The position numbers were made by a program, and so were the translations under genes. Positions 1-5,151 of a DNA stretch of 11,980 bases are shown piece by piece. Below the pieces are notes generated by a model, which saw only the letters and a list, made by a program, of their open reading frames with translations, ran no database searches and had not been told where the DNA came from. How positions within the stretch are numbered: the stretch's first letter is position 1; each line of letters starts with the position of its first letter. The DNA is from Streptosporangiaceae bacterium (lineage in GTDB: Bacteria; Actinomycetota; Actinomycetes; Streptosporangiales; Streptosporangiaceae): assembly GCA_030045295.1 (NCBI GenBank), contig JASIGD010000464.1, positions 1 to 11,980 of the forward strand. The letters are read 5' to 3'.

Positions 1-1
1 C

Positions 2-178
2 GCCAGCCAGCAGCGGCACCACCGAGGGCGTCCGGCACCTCGCATCCCGGGTACCGCTGCCAAGATCCTGCGCGGCCTGGCCGCCGCGCTCGCCCGGGCC
101 GGCGTGGCCGCCGCCGAGGCACCCGGCGCCAGCTGTCCAGCGCGCGTGCCCCGAGATGCCCCGAACGGCCATCAATAA
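2..178 (+). CDS. possible 3' end of an unidentified gene
   Basis: This frame is open from the left edge to a TAA at 176-178. From about base 50 to 120 nearly every codon ends in G or C, and the reading AAKILRGLAAALARAG looks like an amphipathic helix. That is the codon pattern of a real gene in this genome, so the stretch could be the tail of a protein that begins outside the window. I recognise no family, the last 20 codons are less convincing, and the other two forward frames are also largely open here, so it may be non-coding. Confidence 0.25.
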   Translation, partial: ASQQRHHRGRPAPRIPGTAAKILRGLAAALARAGVAAAEAPGASCPARVPRDAPNGHQ

Positions 179-351
179 CCACCGATCGCCACCACCAGCC
201 GCCTGCGAACTTGAAGCTAGCGCGGGCTTTGAACCCGCGAGCAACGCACGGGGACACTCTCGTAATGCGTAGGTCGCTGGACGGCGACGAGCACCAGGAC
301 CAGCAGTATTTGGCATTATCCAGTCCACCGTGGACGGTGTACGTTCGGGAC

Positions 352-648
352 ATGGAAGGACTTGCGGCCTCGGTCCTGCTGATTGCGATCTTGCTGGGCG
401 TCCTGCTCGTGGCCGGGGGTCTCGTTTACCTGCTCGCGCAACGCCTGCGGCGGCGATCGCCGGAGCCGCCCAGGAAGCCGGTGAATCGGTGGCTTGGGAT
501 TGGAGGGATCCTCCTGGTCCTGCTCATCATCGGACTATGGGCGGGGATCAGGTCAGCCTCCAACCCCCACCCGCAGCCTGCGGGGCCGCTGGTCTGCCCG
601 ACCGGCGGCATCTGGGCCCCCATCCAGAGGCTGTGCCCGCCGCTATGA
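352..648 (+). CDS. small two-helix membrane protein with a Cys-pair tail
   Basis: Product of about 98 residues with no family I recognise. It begins MEGLAAS, has a first hydrophobic segment at about residues 3-28, a strongly basic loop (RLRRR, then PPRKPVNR), a second hydrophobic segment at about 48-66, and a short tail. The tail carries two cysteines 13 residues apart (in LVCPTG and RLCPP). The basic loop should be cytoplasmic, which would put both termini outside and allow the two cysteines to form a disulfide. The ATG at 352 is chosen because it directly precedes the first helix, but its ribosome binding site is weak. In-frame starts at 265 (ATG) and 211 (TTG) would add a hydrophilic N-terminus with poorer coding character. 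The stop codon overlaps a minimal ATG-AGG-TAG reading frame at 645-653. Function unknown. Confidence 0.5.
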   Translation: MEGLAASVLLIAILLGVLLVAGGLVYLLAQRLRRRSPEPPRKPVNRWLGIGGILLVLLIIGLWAGIRSASNPHPQPAGPLVCPTGGIWAPIQRLCPPL

Positions 649-656
649 GGTAGCCA

Positions 657-683
657 GGCCGGGTCCTGGGGGCGGTCCCGGCC
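657..683 (+). other. GC-rich hairpin between membrane gene and kinase
   Basis: Arms GGCCGGG (657-663) and CCCGGCC (677-683) pair perfectly around a 13-base loop, 9 bases after the preceding stop codon. No T-run follows, so it is at best a weak terminator. The 15 bases at 671-685 are identical to part of the terminator hairpin in the rpf leader (2456-2470, opposite strand). Confidence 0.3.
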
Positions 684-836
684 AGTCTCCCCGAGAAGGG
701 AGTTGCGAGATATACGCCCGCGCCGTCCCAAACCGCTGGAATCGCGCAGATCTAAACGGTGATGCCGCACGCAAACCATCGCGTCCTGTCGCAGGCGTCA
801 ATCCTAGTTGCGCAGCCGGGAGCTCCCCGCGACGAT

Positions 837-1751
837 ATGCGCATGCTGGACCCGGATTTCGTCCTGGATCAGGACGGCCGACAAAGGCTGACCACCCGGT
901 TCGGCGCGGGAGTAGAGCAATGGTGCGCCGCACTGCCCGAGATGGTCGAGCTGTACCGCCTGCGCTGGCATCTCGAGCTGGAGAAGGCCTTGTCGGGCAA
1001 CTCGTCCCGCGTGTTCGTCGGCAGGCAGCACGGGAAACGCGGGGTGGTCCTCAAGCTGACACCGGATCGGGCCATTGCCAAGGAGGAAGCTGTAGCACTC
1101 CGCGCCTGGGCGGGCACGCCGCACGTAGTAGACCTCATTGACGCTGACCTGGAGGCAGGAGCATTGCTCCTGGAGAAGATCGAGCCCGGGACCAAGGTCA
1201 GCGATGAACCAGAAATACCACCCGCCAGTGAAGTCGCCGAGCTGCTGACCGGCCTGCGGGAAACCTCCAAGTACGACAGCGGACAGCTGCCCACGATGGC
1301 TCAGGGCGTGGAGTCAATGTTCTCACGCATCGGCGGGCTGCTGAGTGACCCGCAGGTGAGCCCGCTAGTAGCTGCGCGACTCCTAGACGCTGGGTACCGA
1401 AAAGCCCGGGAGCTGGTCGGCAACGGCCCGCAGGGCCTGCTCCACGGAGACCTGCACGTGTCCAACATCCTCAGGGCCGAGCGAAGCCGGGGACTCGTCG
1501 CTATCGATCCCCGGCCAAGTGTCGGCGATCTCACGTTCGACGCGATCGACTGGACACTAGACCGGGTCACCAGCATTGACGAGGTCCACGAACGGATCGG
1601 GCGGCTAGGCAAGCTCGTCCCGGGCCTGGACCCCGGCAGGCTCTGGGGCTGGTGCCAGGCGACCGCCGCGGCCCTCGCCATTCTCCGGCTACGCCGCCGG
1701 CCGCCAGACGCCACCACACAGCTTCTGCTGGAAATCGCATCCAACACTTGA
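837..1751 (+). CDS. APH(6)/streptomycin-6-kinase-like phosphotransferase
   Basis: Kinase-fold phosphotransferase resembling the aminoglycoside/hydroxyurea resistance kinases (APH_6_hur type), which transfer phosphate from ATP to a small-molecule hydroxyl. With this start it has 304 residues, near the usual length. Visible landmarks are a candidate ATP-site lysine in VVLKLTP (K73), the hinge LLEKIEPG (about 112-118), the catalytic loop LLHGDLHVSN with Asp205 and Asn210, and the metal-binding IDPRP with Asp224 followed by VGD. All key residues are intact, so it should be active. The ATG at 837 has a GGGAG about a dozen bases upstream; a GTG at 759 and ATGs at 762 and 843 are in frame, but the extra N-terminus from 759 looks unlike the family. 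It ends 28 bp from the convergent rpf gene. The substrate cannot be read from the sequence: it may be an aminoglycoside or an unrelated metabolite. Confidence 0.8.
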   Translation: MRMLDPDFVLDQDGRQRLTTRFGAGVEQWCAALPEMVELYRLRWHLELEKALSGNSSRVFVGRQHGKRGVVLKLTPDRAIAKEEAVALRAWAGTPHVVDLIDADLEAGALLLEKIEPGTKVSDEPEIPPASEVAELLTGLRETSKYDSGQLPTMAQGVESMFSRIGGLLSDPQVSPLVAARLLDAGYRKARELVGNGPQGLLHGDLHVSNILRAERSRGLVAIDPRPSVGDLTFDAIDWTLDRVTSIDEVHERIGRLGKLVPGLDPGRLWGWCQATAAALAILRLRRRPPDATTQLLLEIASNT

Positions 1752-1779
1752 ACAGGGCGCAGGTGACGCGCGGACGACC

Positions 1780-2397
1780 TCAGCCGCCCGCTCCGCACAC
1801 GGGCCAGGCGCCGATGCCCTGGCCGGCCAGGACCCGCTGGGCCACGGCGATCTGCTGGGCCGGGCTGGCTAGGTTCGCCGAGGAAGCGTACTGGCCGCCG
1901 CCGTAGGCGAGCCAGGTCTGCTCGGTGAACTGCAGGCCGCCGTAGAAGCCGTTGCCGGTGTCGGTGCTCCAGTCACCGCCGGACTCACACGCCGCGATGG
2001 CCGACCAGTTCACCCCGTCCGAGGATGCCGGGACCGGGGTGGCGGCCTGCGCGGGAGCGGCCGGACCTGCCTGCGGTGCGCTCGCCGGAGCCGCCGGGGC
2101 AGTACCCGGGATGGCGGCCAGCGCGGCACGGGCTATCCACGCCGCCACCTCGCCGCGGGCAGGCAGCCACAGCCGCTGACCCGCGGCGATCACGCTCGGG
2201 TTGGCCAGCTGGCGCCGATTGGCCCACCACACGGCGGGCCAATCGGCCGCGCTGCCGTAGGCGTGCGCGGCGATCGCTGACAAGCTGTCGCCCGCCTGGA
2301 CGGTGTAGCTGGCGGGGTCCTGGTGCGCTACCGGCTGCAGTGAAATCGTTACCGCCATTACCGCCTTCGCCATTCCGGCGGCAGGGATAATGAACAT
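1780..2397 (-). CDS. LysM plus Rpf-domain muralytic transglycosylase
   Basis: A 205-residue cell-wall protein of the resuscitation-promoting-factor type, expected to cleave peptidoglycan glycan strands during growth or spore/dormancy exit. Residues about 29-79 form a LysM peptidoglycan-binding module ([13 protein letters not shown] to GQRLWLP). An Ala/Pro-rich linker spans about 95-125, and residues 128-201 form the lysozyme-like Rpf domain. In it [14 protein letters not shown] carries the candidate catalytic Glu138, FYGGLQF is the substrate-groove motif, and Cys137 and Cys201 are placed for the family's disulfide. The ATG at 2397 has AGGAGG nine bases upstream. The N-terminus is only mildly hydrophobic and has no early positive charge, so its signal peptide is poor. 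The gene sits behind a leader ORF and terminator, implying attenuation control. I cannot assign it to rpfA-E. Confidence 0.9.
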   Translation of the reverse strand: MFIIPAAGMAKAVMAVTISLQPVAHQDPASYTVQAGDSLSAIAAHAYGSAADWPAVWWANRRQLANPSVIAAGQRLWLPARGEVAAWIARAALAAIPGTAPAAPASAPQAGPAAPAQAATPVPASSDGVNWSAIAACESGGDWSTDTGNGFYGGLQFTEQTWLAYGGGQYASSANLASPAQQIAVAQRVLAGQGIGAWPVCGAGG

Positions 2398-2406
2398 GTC
2401 GGGATT

Positions 2407-2412
2407 CCTCCT
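2407..2412 (-). promoter_or_regulatory. ribosome binding site of the rpf gene
   Basis: A full AGGAGG on the - strand lies nine bases before the ATG at 2397. It fixes the rpf start and shows that the gene has its own initiation site downstream of the leader terminator. Confidence 0.75.
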
Positions 2413-2426
2413 AAGGTTGGTCCGAC

Positions 2427-2467
2427 AAAAGGTCCCGGCCTCGTGCTGCGAACACCTGGCCGGGACC
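2427..2467 (-). terminator. intrinsic terminator (attenuator) in the rpf leader
   Basis: Read on the - strand, GGTCCCGGCC (2467-2458) and GGCCGGGACC (2440-2431) form a perfect 10-bp stem. The 17-base loop can add a GTG/CAC inner pairing, and TTTTGT follows immediately. This is a textbook Rho-independent terminator, rare in such GC-rich DNA, placed between a leader ORF and the rpf ribosome binding site and pointing in the same direction as rpf. It is therefore positioned to stop transcripts before rpf unless something prevents folding. The leader stop codon ends only seven bases before the first arm, so a ribosome sitting at that stop would cover the arm. Confidence 0.8.
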
Positions 2468-2474
2468 GCCCTGG

Positions 2475-2540
2475 CTAGCGGGTGAAACCTGTGAAGGCCA
2501 CCTCCTGCCTACGCTGGACGAGGATACGTTTAGATCGCAT
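2475..2540 (-). CDS. leader peptide upstream of rpf (21 aa)
   Basis: A 22-codon ORF (with TAG) on the - strand encoding a basic peptide that begins [12 protein letters not shown] and ends FTGFTR. It starts with ATG seven bases after AGGAG, one of the best ribosome binding sites in the window, inside a 24-base all-purine tract (2545-2568). Its stop lies seven bases before the arm of a strong terminator hairpin and 77 bases before the rpf start. Position, size and ribosome binding site are those of an attenuation leader rather than of an independent gene. There is no run of one regulatory amino acid, but five of 21 residues are Arg and one is Lys. What it senses is unknown; slowed translation by starvation or a ribosome inhibitor is one possibility. 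I do not recognise the peptide as a named leader family. Confidence 0.6.
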   Translation of the reverse strand: MRSKRILVQRRQEVAFTGFTR

Positions 2541-2591
2541 CAGGCTTCTCCTCTTTCTTCCTCTTCCTGTAGATCAGCTAGCCGTTTAGCA

Positions 2592-2621
2592 ACGATAAGC
2601 ACACTTATCTTCGGTCTTCAA
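2592..2621 (-). promoter_or_regulatory. candidate promoter of the leader-rpf unit
   Basis: On the - strand, TTGAAG (2621-2616) and TATCGT (2597-2592) are separated by 18 bases, each matching the sigma-70 -35 and -10 consensus at four of six positions. This would start transcription near 2585, about 45 bases before the leader ATG. The surrounding 2580-2720 stretch is noticeably AT-richer than its neighbours, as expected for a regulatory region. The assignment is by eye only. Confidence 0.35.
2594..2609. repeat. inverted repeat GATAAG-N4-CTTATC
   Basis: A perfect 6-bp inverted repeat around CACA. It overlaps the candidate -10 element and spacer of the rpf leader promoter, the classic position for a repressor-binding operator. 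It could also form a small hairpin if the transcript starts further upstream. Confidence 0.4.
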
Positions 2622-2771
2622 CGCGAATAGGCCAAGAATGCCCTGAATCGTGACTATTGCGAAGCCAGTTGATGGTGAGGTTCATGGTCTTAACGAGATC
2701 AGCGTTTCTGGAGGTGGCCATGAGAATTGACCACTGCCGCGATCGCCGGTGGTCGGCGGTCAGCCGCCGCT

Positions 2772-3068
2772 TCACGGCGGACGGCGGGCATGCGGGGATT
2801 GCTGGCCGTTCGTCACTGCCACCGCGGCCCGGCCGCGACGCGCGGCGCCTGCGCGGGAAGGCTGCGGCGGCTGGTACGGCTGGGGCCTGTTCGGCTTTCT
2901 GATCAGGGCCAAGGTGATGATCGCGCACACGCTGCCGCCTACGGCGATCCACAGGCACACCGCGGTCATCTGGGACCCGAGGACAAAGACCAAGGCGGTG
3001 CGCGTCCACGCGGTGATCGCAGCGCTGGCGATGACCAGGCAGGAGAGCAACCGGATCACGAGCCTCAC
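2772..3068 (-). CDS. small two-helix membrane protein upstream of rpf
   Basis: A 98-residue product with no family I recognise. It begins MRLVIRLLSCLV, with a first hydrophobic segment at about residues 3-20 or slightly longer and a second at about 36-55 (AVCLWIAVGGSVCAIITLAL). These are followed by RKPNRPQPYQPP and a long basic, Ala/Arg/Pro-rich tail that should be cytoplasmic. The GTG at 3068 is chosen because GGAG lies eight bases upstream and the first helix starts at once; an upstream ATG at 3161 would add an Arg/Pro/Gly-rich N-terminus without coding character. It lies upstream of the rpf unit on the same strand, separated by about 230 bp that contain the rpf promoter, so the two are probably separate transcripts. 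The opposite strand is also open here, so the call is moderate. Confidence 0.45.
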   Translation of the reverse strand: MRLVIRLLSCLVIASAAITAWTRTALVFVLGSQMTAVCLWIAVGGSVCAIITLALIRKPNRPQPYQPPQPSRAGAARRGRAAVAVTNGQQSPHARRPP

Positions 3069-3484
3069 CCGGCACGCTCCGGCCCGGCCCGGCAGCGGCG
3101 CAGATTCCCATGTTTGCTGGCCTGGCCGACCGCGCTCACGACCGGGCCTGGCCCGGCGCAACGAGATGACCGCTCCGGACTGCCATCTCGCCCGAGCCCG
3201 ATAGGCGTATGAGGATCCATGCCGGCCGCCTCCTCGCCGAGAGCCGCCGTGCGGCGGCGCCGGGCGCGTGCCGCCCGGTTCCGGGGGCCGACCGACTCCG
3301 GCAACACTAGTTTCACCCGACCTGAGCAGATGGGCGGGCCGGCGCGCCGGTCATGGCGCAGGTGATCTGGAAGCGTTAAGCGCGTCCCGCACCAGCGGCC
3401 CTTGATCTGCCCGTCGGGTAGCCCGGCCGGCAGGGCCTTCACCGTCGTGGGCGAACCGCGTCGGCTGGGTCGTACCGTCGCCGG
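3069..3484. other. 416-bp stretch without a convincing gene
   Basis: Open frames here (for example 3065-3442 on the - strand) are Arg/Pro/Gly-rich and match no family. The only structure I see is a tight hairpin at 3243-3258 (GCCGCCG, TG, CGGCGGC) without a T-run. The stretch separates the end of the oxidase gene from the small membrane gene. Confidence 0.5.
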
Positions 3485-4627
3485 TCAGATGACCTGATGC
3501 TCGCTTTCCAGGTGCTGACCGGCGGCGAACCGGCCAGGCAGCAGCGCGCTGGGGATGGGCGCGTCGGTTCGCGTCTCGACCGCGTCGGCGACCATCCGGC
3601 CGACGCTGGGCGCCAGCATCAAGCCTCGCCCATTCATGCCAGCGGCCGCGAATAGCCCGGCATGACCGGGCACCGGGCCCACCACCAGCTGCAGGTCGGG
3701 AGTGACGTCATAAAGCCCCCGCACCATCACGGCGTAGCGCACGTATTCAAGGACCGGGACGAACCGCCTAGCCTTACGCGTTACCTCGTCCCGCCACCGT
3801 GCTTCGTCGGGTTCGCCGGTCAGCCCATGCCTGAGATCCGAGGCGAGAACGCAGCCGTCGGCCAGCTGCTTGACGGCGAAATGCTCGTCCTGGAATACCA
3901 GTAGCGGCCGTACCAGCGGTCGCGGAATCGGATTGCTGTAAAAGAGAAATCGCGGCTCCGCCGAGATCGGAAGACGGTACCCCACCGAGCCGACCAGATC
4001 TGCAGACGCCAGGCCCGCCGCCACAACCACCTGGTCAGCGGTTGGTCGGTTACCGTCATCGCACGGTAGTGCCCACGCTCCCGCGTCCTGCTCCAGGCGC
4101 TGCACGCTGGCCGCGCGGACGGTAGCGCCGCAGCGGCGCGCGGCGTCGGCGAATGCCGTGACGACCGCCGCCGGCCGGCCGAAATACCCGTCCTGGGCGT
4201 TGTAGGAGCCGCCCGCGACTTGATCGGCGTTCAGGCCCGGTACCAGCGTGGCTAGCTCCGCGGGACTCAGCATGACCGCGGGCACGCCAAGCTCGTTCTG
4301 GCGCCGGACGTTCATGCCGAGCTGCTCGAGGGTGGCGGCCGACGAGGCGATGAACGCGTAACCGCACGGATCGAAGTCCGGCGTGAGTGCAGGCCGCAGG
4401 AACTCGTCGATGCCGTCATAAAACTGCCGGGATTCCAGCGCCATCGCGCAGGTGTCCGGGGAAGTCCATTGGGTCCTGACGCCTCCCGGCTGTACCGCGG
4501 TGGCACCGGAACCTATCCCTTTCCCCTCGATCACCAGGACCCGCGCTCCCCTGCGGCTGAGGCTCCAGGCGACGGACATGCCGATGATCCCGGCGCCGAT
4601 AACCGCGACGTCGCTGTGCTCACGCAT
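3485..4627 (-). CDS. FAD-dependent amine/amino-acid oxidase (DAO family)
   Basis: A 380-residue flavoprotein of the D-amino-acid/glycine/sarcosine oxidase fold, the usual length for single-subunit members. It would oxidise a C-N bond of an amine or amino acid to an imine, reducing FAD. The N-terminal Rossmann motif is intact: VAVIGAGIIGMSVAWSLSRRG with GAGIIG at 11-16 and Glu34 for the ADP ribose. The C-terminal FAD motif FAAAGMNGRGLMLAPSVGR is also present. Between them, QPGGVRTQW, QDGYFGRP and the VVVAAG strand fit the family. The ATG at 4627 overlaps the upstream Rid gene by eight bases, so the two are translationally coupled. The frame is open further upstream to 4975, but that part is antisense-like sequence inside the Rid gene. 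The substrate is not evident; the neighbouring peptidase and amidohydrolase suggest a peptide-derived amino or imino acid. Confidence 0.88.
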   Translation of the reverse strand: MREHSDVAVIGAGIIGMSVAWSLSRRGARVLVIEGKGIGSGATAVQPGGVRTQWTSPDTCAMALESRQFYDGIDEFLRPALTPDFDPCGYAFIASSAATLEQLGMNVRRQNELGVPAVMLSPAELATLVPGLNADQVAGGSYNAQDGYFGRPAAVVTAFADAARRCGATVRAASVQRLEQDAGAWALPCDDGNRPTADQVVVAAGLASADLVGSVGYRLPISAEPRFLFYSNPIPRPLVRPLLVFQDEHFAVKQLADGCVLASDLRHGLTGEPDEARWRDEVTRKARRFVPVLEYVRYAVMVRGLYDVTPDLQLVVGPVPGHAGLFAAAGMNGRGLMLAPSVGRMVADAVETRTDAPIPSALLPGRFAAGQHLESEHQVI

Positions 4628-5039
4628 GCCCGACACTGGCTTCTTCGCCGCCGGCGTACACGTCAAGCTCGACTTCGACGAGCGCGCCCTCGGGAATGAG
4701 CCGCGCGACGTAAAGCGTCGTGTTGGCAGGCGGGCGATCACCGAAGAGCTCTTTGTGCGCCCTCGCGCAGTCCTGCCAGGCGGCATCGGGGGCCAGGAAC
4801 ATGCGAGTCCTGATAACCGAGTTGCCGTCGGCGCCGAGCCGCTCGGCGTAGCCGAGTGCCGCCTCAAGGGCTCTGCGGGCCTGACTGTAACTGTCAAGAT
4901 CGGCCAGCCGCTCGCCGGATGCAGCAGGCGCGACGGTGCCGCTGACGCTGATCCGGCGGGCCGCGCGGACAGCACGGCAATAACCCGCTCTATCCTCGAA
5001 GGCGCTTCCGCCGCCGATACGTTCTATCGGTCCGCTCAC
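4620..5039 (-). CDS. Rid-family (YjgF/UK114) protein lacking the RidA arginine
   Basis: A 139-residue chorismate-mutase-like-fold protein of the Rid superfamily. RidA members form trimers and hydrolyse reactive enamines and imines. Family landmarks are SAFEDRAGYCRAVR (about 12-25), ISVSGTVAP (30-38), SVIRTRMFL and PPANTTLYVARL, followed by the conserved Glu122 in GALVEVEL. Where E. coli RidA has its catalytic Arg105 (PAR), this protein has Asn106 (PAN), as seen in the Rid4-7 type subfamilies, so imine deaminase activity is doubtful and a different substrate or role is likely. The GTG at 5039 has GGAAGG ten bases upstream. Its last codons overlap the oxidase ATG, so the pair forms one operon in which the oxidase should generate an imine product. 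Confidence 0.85.
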   Translation of the reverse strand: MSGPIERIGGGSAFEDRAGYCRAVRAARRISVSGTVAPAASGERLADLDSYSQARRALEAALGYAERLGADGNSVIRTRMFLAPDAAWQDCARAHKELFGDRPPANTTLYVARLIPEGALVEVELDVYAGGEEASVGHA

Positions 5040-5151
5040 CGTAGAGTAGCCTTCCTGACGTACGTTCAGCCTGGCTGATCACGACGAGCAGTGTAACGGC
5101 CTGTGCGGCGTGGCCCGCGGACCCGCTTTACGACCTTGATCCGGAGATGTG
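5040..5151. promoter_or_regulatory. divergent promoter region with ACGTACGT palindrome
   Basis: This 112-bp gap separates the Rid-oxidase pair from the peptidase-amidohydrolase pair and must hold both promoters. On the - strand a TACACT hexamer (within the sequence opposite 5089-5096) is a possible -10 for the Rid operon. The palindrome ACGTACGT at 5058-5065, inside a near-palindromic 13-mer TGACGTACGTTCA, lies just upstream of the Rid ribosome binding site and could bind a regulator. No regulator gene is present in the window. Confidence 0.35.

Noticed and set aside
219..240. Short hairpin GCGGG-CTTTGAA-CCCGC as part of a tRNA-like element
   Set aside because: Only a 5-bp stem, with no other tRNA arms, anticodon loop or CCA-proximal stem around it.
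2398..2640. c-di-AMP (ydaO-type) riboswitch ahead of the rpf gene
   Set aside because: This class is common upstream of actinobacterial rpf genes, so I looked for its conserved core on the - strand. I could not find it; a leader ORF with a terminator explains the region better.
2605..2721. 38-codon - strand ORF (MATSRNADLVKTMNL start)
   Set aside because: It has no convincing ribosome binding site, unusually AT-rich codons, and runs through the candidate rpf promoter; more likely regulatory DNA.
3065..3442. 125-codon - strand ORF
   Set aside because: Arg/Pro/Gly-rich with no recognisable family or good ribosome binding site, and it overlaps the start of the small membrane gene; typical high-GC spurious frame.
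4628..4975. N-terminal extension of the oxidase to 496 residues
   Set aside because: The extension is antisense-like Ser/Arg/Pro-rich sequence inside the Rid gene; the Rossmann motif begins right after the ATG at 4627.
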